Shown here: positions 45,632 to 55,604 of the stretch, piece by piece
How positions within the stretch are numbered: position 1 is the first letter of the stretch
Layout of the letters: each line of letters begins with the position of its first letter
Source of the DNA: Basidiobolus meristosporus CBS 931.73
Lineage: Eukaryota > Basidiobolomycota > Basidiobolomycetes > Basidiobolales > Basidiobolaceae
NCBI GenBank assembly: GCA_002104905.1
Contig: MCFE01000155.1
Location: forward strand, 1-64,000
DNA: 64,000 nucleotides
Reading direction: 5' to 3'
The notes under the pieces: generated by a model
Told to the model about the DNA's origin: nothing
The model's database searches: none
The model's input: the letters and a program-made list of their open reading frames with translations, nothing else
Program-made: the position numbers and the translations under genes

Positions 45632-48592
45632 CTAAATGTTCATACTGACTAGTCCTAATTTTGACCTAAGATATTCAAACTTGTCTCTAGCTAATGGTTT
45701 GGTAAATATGTCTGCAATCATTTCATCTGTAGGACAGTAAACTAAGCTAACTAAGTTATTCTCTATAGCTTCACGTATGAAATGATGTCTAATATCTATG
45801 TGCTTGGTTCTAGCATGAAAAGTTGGATTTCTACCTAATTGTATACATCCTTGATTATCTTGAAATAAAGTAATAGGCGTTTTTTGACATAGGCCTAAAT
45901 CTGTAAAGAGCTTTCTTAACCACATTGCTTCTTTTGTAGCTTCACAGGCTGCCATATACTCTGCCTCTGTAGTAGAAAGTGCTACGGTTGGTTGCTTTCT
46001 TGAATTCCATGAAATGGCTCCTTTACAGTAAAGAAAGGTGTATCCTGTGGCGGATCTTCTGTCTTCTAAATTTCGTCCCCAATCAGCATCAGAGTATCCC
46101 ACAAGATTCTGTTCTGAATCCTTATAAGTGTATCTTAAGCAGATATCAGCAGTTCCTTTTAGGTATCTAAAAATCCGCTTAACTGCTGCAATATGATCAG
46201 ATCCATAATTCTGATTATGTTGGCTGACAACTCCCACTGAATATGAGATATCTGGACGTGTTCCAAGCATGATATACATCAGACTGCCTACCATAGATTG
46301 ATAAGGAAAGTCAGGGCTTTCAGATGGCACCAAGCTCTCCTGATTTGGTTGAGTTTTGACCAAGTTAAGGTTTGTCTCCATTGGGGTAGCTGCTGGTTTA
46401 CAGTCTTCCATTTTGTACTTCTTTAGTATATCTTGAATATACTTGGATTGGCTTAGGGTAATAGTCTGGGTACTTCTGTCTATGGAGAACTTAATCCCTA
46501 AGTAGTAACTAAGTTCTCCTAGATCGGACATCTTGAACTCCTTAGATAGGCTGGATTTAGTCTCTTCCAATGTTTCTAGGTTACTGGCAGCTATAGTAAA
46601 ATCATCCACATATAGAGCTAATAGAACTGGATTTGCTCTATCTGGCTTATAGTATATACTATAGTCAGCATTACTCCTTTTGAAATGCAAAGATTCTAAA
46701 TAAGAATCTGTCTTGCAATGCCAGGCTCTTGGTGATTGTTTGAGACCATATAGTGACTTTTTAAGCTTGCAGACCAAATGGGGGTTATTTTGGTCAACAA
46801 ACCCATCAGGCTGGTCCATATACACGTCCTCATCAAGTTCTCCATTCAAAAATGCAGTTTTTACATCCATTTGATGAATAAAAAACTTATATTTGGCTGC
46901 AATAGCCAATATTAATCTGATGGAATTAAACTTGGCTACCGGTGCAAAGGTCTCAGTATAGTCAAGTCCTTTTGTTTGAGAGTATCCTTTGGCTACAAGT
47001 CTTGCTTTGTATCTTTCAATTGTACCATCAGCCTTGTATTTTGTCTTAAAGACCCATCTGCACCCAATTGATTTTTGGTTGATTGGTAATTTGACTAAGT
47101 CCCAAGTTTGATTTTCCATCAGGGCCTGATATTCCTCAGTCATTGCAGATCTCCAAAACTTTGTCTGAGGGCTATTTAGGGCCTCTTTTGCAGTCTGGGG
47201 TTCATCAATATGGACTGAATAGGCATAGGCTAAGTTTGTACCCTCATTGATATAGTAATTTGGGCTATTTCTTGTCCGATTGGATCTCCGGGCATTTGAT
47301 ACTGGAATGATTACTTCTGGGATATTCCTGGGCACTGATTCTGGCTGAACCACGGTTGTTGAGTCCTCTGGAGTGAAAAAATTTTCATTGTTTTGCTCTG
47401 ATTCAATCCTGACAATTGGTGGACTTGAGATCAAATTTTTGTCATCATCTGATGTCATTTTTTGTGAAAATTTTGAATTTTCATCAAACAACACATCCCT
47501 GGACTTGATTAGCTTCTTTGCTTTGGTATTGTAGAGTCTGTATGCCTTACTCTCATTGCAGTAGCCCAAAAATATGCATTTTACACTTTTTGGCTCAAAT
47601 TTTGACTGATTTCCGGCCAGTTTTTTGGCATATGCTGTACACCCAAATATTCTTAGATGTTCTGCACTTGGTCTGTATCCATACCATGCTTCAAATGGAG
47701 TAGAATCACGAAGTATTCTGTTATAACTCCTATTTTTAAGATATACAGCAGTGGCAACTGATTCCGCCCAAAAATCATAGGATAATTTTTGATCATGGAT
47801 CATAGATCTTGCCATATCAATTATTGATCTGTTAGCTTGTTCTGCTACTCCATTTTGCTGTAGGGAGTATGGTACAGTAGTCTCTTGCTTTATCCCATGA
47901 ATTTTGCAGAAGTGGATGAAGAGTTTGGAGGTATATTCTCCACCATTGTCAGAGCGTATTTTCTTGATTTTTTCACCAGTTTCTCTCTCCACCATGGCTT
48001 TAAACTCCCTGAACTTAGACAGAGCTTCATCCTTTCTCTCCATGAAGTAGACCCATGTGTATCTTGTATAATCATCAATAAAAGTGATTAAATACTTCAT
48101 CGTGCCTAAGGATAAATTTTGCATAGGTCCACACAGATCTGAGTGAATTAGATCTAATTTTTTCTTAGTTTTGATTAACCCAGAGCTCTTGAACGGTTGT
48201 CTGGCTTGTTTCCCATATGTACAGGCTTCACAGTGCTCCAAATTAGCTGGGGGATCAATTTTCACTCCAGAAATTAGCTGATCTTTGATCATTTTACGCA
48301 AATAATCAAAATTGATGTGTCCAAATCTCCTGTGCCAAAGCATTGGTGTTTCTTCATTTAAGTTACTGATATTGGCTTCCAAATATGATGGAATATAAGT
48401 CAACTTGTATAGGTTCTGATCTCTGATGCCCAAAGCAATATGGGCACCATTTTGATCAGTGATCCTGCATCCAGAATTGTCAAAACTGAAACTGAGTCCT
48501 TCTGCTGTGGCCTTGCTTACAGAGAGTAGGTTCTTGGCTATTTCTGGTACATAGAGTACTTCTTTAAAGGTCAGTGTATGGCTTCCTTTCAC
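45632..48592 (-). CDS. Copia element A: integrase, reverse transcriptase, RNase H
   Basis: Open for 986 codons. Order: GAG-pre-integrase with His/Cys pairs (LWHRRFGHINFDYL, CEACTYGKQAR); integrase core with HSDLCGPM, FIDDYTRYTW and RSDNGGEYTSKLF; a GCTAYAKK...IFLGY segment; RT beginning WRSAMTEEYQALMEN, with [17 protein letters not shown] and the catalytic [10 protein letters not shown]; RNase H with SDADWGRN and TTEAEYMAA; and TKHIDIRHHFIREA plus ADIFTKPL near the end. It is the downstream part of a single gag-pol polyprotein. The upstream frame (48564-49577) differs by one base in the protease region. Confidence 0.92.
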   Translation of the reverse strand: MKGSHTLTFKEVLYVPEIAKNLLSVSKATAEGLSFSFDNSGCRITDQNGAHIALGIRDQNLYKLTYIPSYLEANISNLNEETPMLWHRRFGHINFDYLRKMIKDQLISGVKIDPPANLEHCEACTYGKQARQPFKSSGLIKTKKKLDLIHSDLCGPMQNLSLGTMKYLITFIDDYTRYTWVYFMERKDEALSKFREFKAMVERETGEKIKKIRSDNGGEYTSKLFIHFCKIHGIKQETTVPYSLQQNGVAEQANRSIIDMARSMIHDQKLSYDFWAESVATAVYLKNRSYNRILRDSTPFEAWYGYRPSAEHLRIFGCTAYAKKLAGNQSKFEPKSVKCIFLGYCNESKAYRLYNTKAKKLIKSRDVLFDENSKFSQKMTSDDDKNLISSPPIVRIESEQNNENFFTPEDSTTVVQPESVPRNIPEVIIPVSNARRSNRTRNSPNYYINEGTNLAYAYSVHIDEPQTAKEALNSPQTKFWRSAMTEEYQALMENQTWDLVKLPINQKSIGCRWVFKTKYKADGTIERYKARLVAKGYSQTKGLDYTETFAPVAKFNSIRLILAIAAKYKFFIHQMDVKTAFLNGELDEDVYMDQPDGFVDQNNPHLVCKLKKSLYGLKQSPRAWHCKTDSYLESLHFKRSNADYSIYYKPDRANPVLLALYVDDFTIAASNLETLEETKSSLSKEFKMSDLGELSYYLGIKFSIDRSTQTITLSQSKYIQDILKKYKMEDCKPAATPMETNLNLVKTQPNQESLVPSESPDFPYQSMVGSLMYIMLGTRPDISYSVGVVSQHNQNYGSDHIAAVKRIFRYLKGTADICLRYTYKDSEQNLVGYSDADWGRNLEDRRSATGYTFLYCKGAISWNSRKQPTVALSTTEAEYMAACEATKEAMWLRKLFTDLGLCQKTPITLFQDNQGCIQLGRNPTFHARTKHIDIRHHFIREAIENNLVSLVYCPTDEMIADIFTKPLARDKFEYLRSKLGLVSMNI

Positions 48593-49577
48593 TGCTTCTA
48601 AGGTTTACTTGGATAGTTCCTTCTCCCACTGCATCAAGTGTTCTATTGTCACCCATGAAAACCTTCTTAATTGGAATTTCTTGATATTGGGTAAAAAGTT
48701 CTTTTTGGTGTGTAAAGTGTTGAGAAGCTCCAGAGTCAATATACCACGTCTGAGAATCCTTGTTTGTGGTCATATTTAGTGCAGATATGAATAGTCTATC
48801 TTCAGTTGTTGCAGCATTTCCATATTCAGGCTTCTTTTGCTGATAATCTCTCTTTTTGAAACACCGGTCTGATGTGTGTCCTTTCCTTTTGCAGTAGTTG
48901 CAAAATAGGTTGCTGTTGCCTTTGTAGGGTCTTGGGTACCTCCTTTGTTGGTTATCATTGCTTATTAAAGCATTTTCTTCTTCCTTCTTATTGGCGCTTG
49001 ATTTTCTTAATTCTTCATCCAGGAGCCTTCCATATACGTAATTTAAGGTCAAATCTTCAGTTCTGGACTCTAGGGCTGATACAAGGCCCTGAAACTCGTC
49101 TGTCAGGCTATTCAGGATGGTAACTATCACATCCTCATCAGTAGTTGGTACGCCCACAGATTCCATCTCATCTACCAGCAGGGTAATTCTGTTAATTAGA
49201 TTTTTCATTTCTTCTCCTGGCAGCATCTTTGTAGTAAAGAATTTTCTTCTCAGATACATTTTCTTGGCAGCTGAACATGACTGGTAGGTGTCTTCTAATG
49301 CCTTCCAGGCATTCTTTGCCGTTTTTGCTCTTGAGCATTGAATTAGCAATTTGTCCTTGACATTAAGGCAAATGCAGTTAAAGGCACTTTGTTCTTTCTT
49401 CTGGTACTTTAAGGCTTCCTCTCCCACGTTTTTAGGAGGGCATTCTTCTCCCATGACAATATCCCAAAGGCCTCTTTCTTGTAGCAGCATCTTCATCTTC
49501 ACCTTCCACACTTGGTAGTTAGAGCCACCCAACTTTTCAGCAGAGGGAAAAATTCCAGTAATAGCAGTAGTAGACAT
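48564..49577 (-). CDS. Copia element A: gag and start of protease
   Basis: The gag start is taken as the ATG of MSTTAITGIFPSAEKLGG (49577). An in-frame ATG 27 bases upstream overlaps the primer-binding site, and the frame remains open into the LTR as far as 49736. It has the copia-type UBN2 gag core, a CCHC zinc knuckle (CNYCKRKGHTSDRC) and the protease active-site motif WYIDSGASQHFT. The frame breaks near 48588 against the pol ORF. Copies B and C lack the extra base here, so gag-pol was originally one frame. Confidence 0.88.
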   Translation of the reverse strand: MSTTAITGIFPSAEKLGGSNYQVWKVKMKMLLQERGLWDIVMGEECPPKNVGEEALKYQKKEQSAFNCICLNVKDKLLIQCSRAKTAKNAWKALEDTYQSCSAAKKMYLRRKFFTTKMLPGEEMKNLINRITLLVDEMESVGVPTTDEDVIVTILNSLTDEFQGLVSALESRTEDLTLNYVYGRLLDEELRKSSANKKEEENALISNDNQQRRYPRPYKGNSNLFCNYCKRKGHTSDRCFKKRDYQQKKPEYGNAATTEDRLFISALNMTTNKDSQTWYIDSGASQHFTHQKELFTQYQEIPIKKVFMGDNRTLDAVGEGTIQVNLRSSERKPYTDL

Positions 49578-49590
49578 TGCAGAGAGTGAC

Positions 49591-49608
49591 AGCTTGGGGC
49601 TCATAACC
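49591..49608 (-). other. Primer-binding site of element A (half initiator tRNA-Met type)
   Basis: Read on the plus strand, GGGGCTCATAACC immediately precedes the LTR. This equals the anticodon-arm sequence of eukaryotic initiator tRNA-Met (GGGCUCAUAACC, CAU anticodon). Priming would therefore use an internal tRNA cut, as reported for Drosophila copia and yeast Ty5, and not the tRNA 3' end. The same site occurs in element C (54658-54670) and, decayed, at 39433. Confidence 0.75.
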
Positions 49609-49958
49609 TGTTGTAAGAGTCTTGGAGATATTGGCAGTGATTGGGAGAACAAGTAGATTATGTGGTTTTCACTTAATGATTTATTGAATGTAAAAGTAGT
49701 ATTTATACTTTTACATGGTCTTGGCATTACAAACACGTAGAATAGGTTAAGGAAGGTCCCAAGAACATGTGTGCAAAGTTTGGGGCTGTTTGGACAACTT
49801 TGAGAATTTTCATGTTCTGGGTACCTGGTATTTTGGTGAAAATATTCTAAGTAAATCCCGACAAGGAATTTGGTCAGTATTCTCTAGGATTTGAAGGTGA
49901 TGATCTAAGTGACTAAGTTAGGTGAATATTTAGGTGGAAAATACGAATTTTTACAAAA
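49609..49958 (-). repeat. 5' LTR of element A
   Basis: 350 bp; one end has mutated from TTACAACA to TTACAAAA. It is followed at once by the GTTTT target duplication. Confidence 0.9.
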
Positions 49959-49963
49959 GTTTT

Positions 49964-50251
49964 CACATAATGATTTATTGGATGTAAAAAGTGGTATTTA
50001 TATTTTTACATGGTCTTGGCATTACAAACACATAGAGTAGGCTAAGGAAGGACCCAAGAACATGTATGCAAAGTTTGGGGCTGTTTGGACAACTTTGAGA
50101 ATTTTCATGTTCTGGGTACCTGGTTTTTGGTGAAAATATTGTAAGTAAATCCCAACAAGGAATTTGGTCAGTATTCTCTAGGATTTGAGGGTAATGATTT
50201 AAGTGACTCAGTTAGGTGAATATTTAGGTGGAATTACAAATTTTTACAACA
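49964..50251 (-). repeat. Element B 5' LTR, inner fragment right of element A
   Basis: Remaining 288 bp of the LTR begun at 45209, ending TTTTTACAACA. Confidence 0.88.
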
Positions 50252-50819
50252 CCAAAGGTGTAGGCAAAGAAGCCTCAAAGTACCAGAAGAAAGAACAAAG
50301 TGCTTTTATCCACACTTGCCTAACCCTATGAGAAACAAGTTGACCCCATGAGTTGATCCAGTCCTGTGCAACCATCAGGATACTGCAATGAGGCTATAAT
50401 AATGCCAGCCACTTGGAATCATTTACCCTCAACATAATCTTATGGCAGGATTGTAATGGTATTTTGCTGGCTTTACTGCCAAATAGTGTAATAAGCATGA
50501 CAGTGTTTTAACAGCTTATTGCCCAGACTTTCATGGCATCTTGATGGTCTTAATATGGTCTTCATTTATTTGACCATACATTATCAGCCAAAACATTCAA
50601 TTGTCTATATGGAAAGAAAATAGATGGTGTTCTGATGGCCTTGCCACATACCTCTGTTGGCATTATAAAGGCAGTACAGTAGCCTACAGCCAGTCCTATA
50701 TAATGCTACTGTACCAATTCACCAAATGGTAATTCCTTTTTCTATCTTCCCTTGCACCAATCATATATTCCACTGTAGAACCAACCCTCTTCACTTGCTT
50801 ACCACCACCATGGATATTC
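50252..50819 (+). repeat. Right copy (X2) of the ~569-bp duplication flanking element B
   Basis: Begins in mid-gag (CCAAAGGTGTAGG) right after the LTR of B and ends GGATATTC, where it continues into unique-looking sequence. It matches X1 (39958-40527) with only scattered differences and contains repeat R copy 2 (from about 50325). Confidence 0.85.
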
Positions 50820-52109
50820 CACATATTGCTTGAATCAAGGAAAACTATGGCCTCCTGCTTACTAACCTCTACATACATGCACACCTGCTGCAATTGACAC
50901 ACTTATATCACTTCAACTTTACAGCTTTTCAGTATGATACCTGAAAGTTATCTTATACCATGTATTGCTGGCATCATACACATCTTGCAAATAGGTACTT
51001 GGTTGCTGCCACTCTTGCCATGAACACTTCCTGAATATCTGCAAAGAATTTTGAATACATGGTCAATATATTCCTTCACCCTGCTGGATTACAATCCCCC
51101 TTGAAGGTGTGCCCTGCATTGTATTTGTATGAATTCTGAATCAAAAGGTGCAGAAATTGGCTTGTTATTAGGAGAAATTCAGTACACTTTGGTAAAGTGG
51201 TCCAAAAAAAATGCAGTTGCTTGCTGCATCCAACCCAGCCTTGCATTACTTAACTGATTGCCCATGTATTGGGGCTGATTAGCTTTTTGATGCTAAAGGC
51301 ATAGGTGTCTGCATTTTCACATCTGTACACAGTACTTTCCAACTCATCCTGACTGGCCTATATGTGCTAACTCACCAAATCCATTACAGATTTGAAGGTA
51401 ATATTTTTGATGGGATTGGGATGAGATAGTACTGGCAACTTGACTTGTGATCCTATCTCTCCACACATCCACTTCATAGGAAACTGCCCAAGGGTAAAGC
51501 AAGGCCTAGTAGTGCAATAGTTTTGTCTTGAAAATATTGTGGAATCATTCCCTTTGACAATAGAGTGGTGACAAAGCCTAAGTATTCCTAGCAAGCTTGT
51601 GCCAGAGGTTATTGCATCCAGTGAACACCCCACATACAAAACATCTGAAAAGTATTGCATATATCTCTCTATTAGACTTATACACCAACACAGCAGCAGA
51701 GATCAACATGGTCAGATTTATGCTTGCAATATAGCCACTCATATCCAGTAACAATCTCCTCACATAAAAGTTATAAGAATGCCAAATTGGCATTGGTGAG
51801 TTGCTTCTAGATAAGTATTCCTACAATGTCAACTTATGACTCCCAATGCTTCCAGTGTACTCTTGATAGAAATTGCTTTGAAAGCCCATTGAGCAAATAT
51901 ATATCTATTGCATCCCATCCTTGCATTTGCATTGTTGAATATGCAAATGAATACTGATTAGAGCTCATGCCAAGTACCTTGGGTAGTAGATACTCTGTAA
52001 CATCCTGCCAATTCTTTCAAATTTCTTCAGTATCTCAAAGGGCTCATTTTGCTTTAAATGCCCCATGTACAGCTTGGTCATTAGTATTGGGATATTGGTG
52101 AGCAGTGTG
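50820..52109. other. Unclassified repeat-island sequence
   Basis: No gene is recognised. Minus-strand frames at 51367-51660 and 51578-51793 overlap and look like pieces of one decayed ORF (FRCFVCGVFTGCNNLW). A segment around 51601-51690 recurs in diverged form at 55930-56030, so this belongs to a repeated, unidentified element. Confidence 0.45.
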
Positions 52110-52470
52110 TAGGTTGCTCCCAGTCCCTATGAGAGATAATTTGGTCCTGCAGGTGGAGCCAATCTGGATCAGCTGTCAGGATCCCATCAGGAGACCATAA
52201 TAATACCAGCAGCTTGAAATCAATGATCCTCTACACAATCTTATGACCATATTATAATGGCATTTGGCCAATTTTACTACCAAATAAAGTTAAAACATTA
52301 CAGTGTTTGGTCAGTATTTTGCCAAGGGTGGAATGATATTGTTGCGGTCTTTGTGGGCCCTACATCTTTTTGAGTGGATCTTACCAGCCAGTACATCCAA
52401 TTGCCTTATATGGCAAAATGCTAGCCAGTGTTTTGACAATGTAGTGGGTCACAGTGACATCCACTGACAG
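52110..52470 (+). repeat. Dispersed repeat R, copy 3 (diverged)
   Basis: Starts TCCCTATGAGAGATAATTTG and follows the R pattern (ATAATAATACCAGCAGCTTG, CCAATTGCCTTATATGGCAA). It is more diverged from copies 1 and 2 and matches the reverse complement of 55605-55928 better. Confidence 0.6.
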
Positions 52471-52932
52471 ATATGCCCATTCCCATAATTTCTACTTCCC
52501 TATATCTCTACTACCCTGATTTAGTTTATCCCATTTGTCTTATCTGAATAGTACTATCCCATAAGCTAGCTAACTAAAATACCTGCTTATTTATTGTATA
52601 AGTTATCACTCACTTTGTGTAAGATTACTAGAACTAAGTGCTTCCATATCAGGCAAGTATAAGCACCAGTACCTGCAGCACATAATCCAACTGTGCCACA
52701 ATCCCTACCATTTTCAGACCATATGTGATACCCTTATGTTACACAAGTCTCAGAATACTGATCCCTGATTGATTGGATGTGCTGTGTCTCTTAGAACCTT
52801 CCATCATCTACTTGGAACATTCTTAGCTGATACTGATGTCATTAAGATTTCTCTTGGTCTGCAGCACCTTCTGGAACACCATGAATAGTAATCACTTAGC
52901 CAGTGAGAAAGGTACATAAGGGAGGCAATTCC

Positions 52933-53694
52933 TCAGCAATAAATCATCATCCATTTTATGCCATGAACTTGGCAGAAGTGGGTGAAGAGTTTTGAGGTAT
53001 ATTCTCCACCATTGTCAGAGCGTATTTTCTTGATTCTTTCTCCAGTTTCTCTCTTCACCATGGCTTTGAACTCCCTGAACTTAGACAGAGCTTCTTCCTT
53101 TCTCTCTATGAAGTTAACCCACATGTATCTTGTATAATCATTAACAAAAGTGACTAAATACTTGATCCCACCTGAGGATAAATTTTGCATTGGTCCACGC
53201 AGATCTGAGTGAATTAGATCTAGTTTTTTCTTAGTTTTGATTAATCCAGTGCTCTTGAACAGTTGTCTGGCTGGTTTCCCATTTATGCAGGCTTCACAGT
53301 GCTCCAAATTAGCTGGGGGATCAATATTTACTCCAGAAATTAGCTGATCTTTGATCATTTTGCACAAATAATCAAAATTGATGTGCCCAAATCTCCTTTG
53401 CCAAAGCATTGGTGCTTCTTCATTTAAGTTACTGATATTGGCTTTCAGATATGTTGGATTATAAGTCAACTTGTATAGATTCTGATCTCTGATACCCAAA
53501 GCAATATGAGCACCATTTTGATCAGTGATCTTGCATCCAAAAGTGTCAAAGCTGAAGCTGAGTCCTTCTGCTGCTGCCTTGCTTACAGATAGTAGGTTAT
53601 TGGCTGTTTCTGGTACATGGAGTACTTCTTTAAAGGTCAGTGTATGGCTTCCTTTACTGCTTCTAAGGTTTACTTGGATAGTTCCTTCTCCCAC
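52933..53694 (-). pseudogene. Copia element C: GAG-pre-integrase and start of integrase
   Basis: A 253-codon open piece with LWQRRFGHINFDYLCKM, CEACINGKPARQ, LIHSDLRGPM, FVNDYTRYMW and RSDNGGEYTSKLF. The final residues after the integrase motif are non-homologous, marking the truncation. It gives the unbroken reading frame (EGTIQVNLRSSKGSHTL) that exposes the single-base lesion in element A. Confidence 0.85.
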
Positions 53695-53699
53695 TGCAT

Positions 53700-54640
53700 C
53701 AAGTGTTCATTACCACCCATGAAAACCTTCTTAATTGGAATTTCTTGATATTGGGTAAAAAGTTCTTTTTGGTGTATAAAGTGATGAGATGCTCCAGAGT
53801 CAATATACCACATCTGAGAATCCTTGTTTGTGGCCATATTTAGTGCAGATATGAATAGTCTAACTTCAGTTGTTGCAGCATTTCCATATTTAGGCTTTTT
53901 CTGCTGATTATCTTTTGTTTTGAAGGACCAGTCTTAGGTGTGTTCTTTGCTTTTGCAGTAGTTACAAAACAGGTTGCTGTTAACTTTGTAGGGTCTTAGG
54001 TACCTTCTTTGTTGGTTATCATTGCTTATTAAAGCATTTTCCTCTTCCTTCTTATTTGCGCTTGATTTCCTTAATTATTCATCCAGGAGCCTTCCATATA
54101 TGTAATTTAAGGTCAAATCTTCAGTTCTGGACTCTGGGGCTGATACAAGGCCCTGAAACTTGTCTGTCAGGCTATTCAGGATGGTAACTATCACATCCTC
54201 ATCAGTAGTTGGTATGCTCACAGATTCTGTTTAATCCATCAGCAGGGTATTCTGTTAAGTAGATTTTTCATTTCTTCTCCTAGCAGCATCTTTGTAGTAA
54301 AGAAGTTTTGTCTCAGATACATTTTCTTTGCAGCTGAACATGACTGTTAGGTGTCTTCTAATGCCTTCAAGGCATTCTTTGCTGTTTTTGCCCTTGAGCA
54401 TTGAATAAGCAATTTGTCTTTAACACTAAGGCAAATGCAGTTAAAGGCACTTTGTTCTTTCTTCTGGTACTTTAAGGCTTCCTCTCCCATGCTTTTAGGA
54501 GGGCATTCTTCTCCCATGACAATATCCTAAAGGCCTCTTTCTTGTAGCAGCATCTTCATCTTCACCTTCCACACTTGGTTGTTAGATTCATCCAACTTTT
54601 CAGCAGAGGGAAAAGCTCCAGTAATAGCAGTAGTAGACAT
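53700..54640 (-). pseudogene. Copia element C: gag relic
   Basis: Starts MSTTAITGAFPSAEKLD. It then carries several stops and frameshifts relative to element A but remains recognisable through the zinc knuckle to the DSGA protease motif near 53800. Confidence 0.8.
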
Positions 54641-54671
54641 TGCAGAGAGTGACAGCTTGGGGCTCATAACC

Positions 54672-55021
54672 TGTTGTAAGAGTCTTGGAGATATTGGAAG
54701 TGATTGGGAGAACAAGTAGACTATGTGATTCTCACTTAATGATTTATTGAATGTAAAAGTAGTATTTATACTTTTACCTGGTCTTAACATTACAAACATG
54801 TAGAATAGGTTTAGGAAGGTCCCAAGAACATGTGTGCAAAGTTTAGGGCTGTTTGGACAACTTTGAGAATTTTCATGTTCTGGGTACCTAGTATTTTGGT
54901 GAAAGTATTCTAAGCAAATACCAACAAGGAATTTGGTCAATATCCTCTAGGATTGGAAGGTAATGATCTCAGTGACTAAGTTAAGTGAATATTTAGGTGG
55001 AAATTATAAATTTGTACAACA
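54672..55021 (-). repeat. 5' LTR of element C
   Basis: 350 bp, TGTTGTAA...TTGTACAACA on the plus strand. Confidence 0.88.
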
Positions 55022-55604
55022 TGTATGAGCTTGGTCAAATCCCAATATGCAATGAGACAACACCTGTTGAAACAAATGCCAAGGATACTGTATGAAGCCA
55101 AGTGAGCCCAGTAATCCATCTACTGATGAATGATGTAATGTTGTGGCTAGGGTAGTGTCACATCTCCACTTATATCAGTAATGGGGGCTTTGAGGGATTT
55201 ATTAATACTCCTCGTCATATTATTCTGGGATGCAACTTAGCATGTACATGGTACAAGTGGACAACTTTCATGCAGCTGGCAACATACAACCCAGAGACTC
55301 TTCTGACTCCAGTATGTGTTAACAGTTGCATGGCATTCACATCCAAAAATGCTACCATTGCAATGTGTCAAATTGTCAGGAATCCACCACCATTGAGGGA
55401 AAATGTTTGCACTTGGGATATATTCTGGTAATACCCTGTCTAAAGAAGCTAATGCAATCCAACCAATATTGCAAAGCTATACAATACCATACCCAGTATC
55501 ACTGAAGTGCAAACATATCCAATCTATTCAATGGCAAACATTACAAACAGCTAAGAAGCAAGGGCTACTTTCAAAGTATCTAATAATGCTATCAGAGTCT
55601 TGCT
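55022..55604. other. Repeat-island sequence with no supported gene
   Basis: Right flank of element C. The frame at 55403-55609 (+) has no recognisable domain. Confidence 0.4.

Larger units (their letters stand above)
45271..49958 (-). mobile_element. Copia element A, nearly intact, TSD GTTTT
   Basis: Full-length minus-strand Ty1/copia element with two 350-bp LTRs (45271-45620, 49609-49958) that differ at only a few positions by eye, hence a recent insertion. It is flanked by GTTTT (45266-45270 and 49959-49963) and sits inside the 5' LTR of element B. Polypurine tract next to the 3' LTR (plus strand CTCCCACTCAG at 45621). The primer-binding site next to the 5' LTR is complementary to the anticodon arm of initiator tRNA-Met. 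All gag and pol domains are present; the single visible lesion is a frameshift near 48588. Confidence 0.92.
40528..50251 (-). mobile_element. Copia element B, decayed, carrying two nested insertions
   Basis: Minus-strand Ty1/copia element. 3' LTR 40528-40876, polypurine tract read as CTCCCACTCAG on the plus strand at 40877, gag-pol relic 40888-45177, 5' LTR 45209-45270 plus 49964-50251. The 5' LTR is split by element A, and the integrase is split by a solo LTR at 43349-43696. Its outer flanks show no matching 5-bp duplication (TATTC left, CCAAA right). Instead ~569 bp is duplicated on the two sides. Confidence 0.88.
52950..55021 (-). mobile_element. Copia element C, truncated within integrase
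   Basis: 5' LTR 54672-55021 (350 bp), primer-binding site 54658-54670, gag relic from 54640, then pol as far as the integrase core, where homology stops near 52950. RT, RNase H and the 3' LTR are missing. The pol piece 52933-53694 is uninterrupted across the point where element A is frameshifted. Confidence 0.85.

Noticed and set aside
48564-48592. Programmed gag-pol frameshift in element A
   Set aside because: The overlap lies inside the protease, and element C reads through in one frame at the same position; a point lesion or sequencing error explains it.
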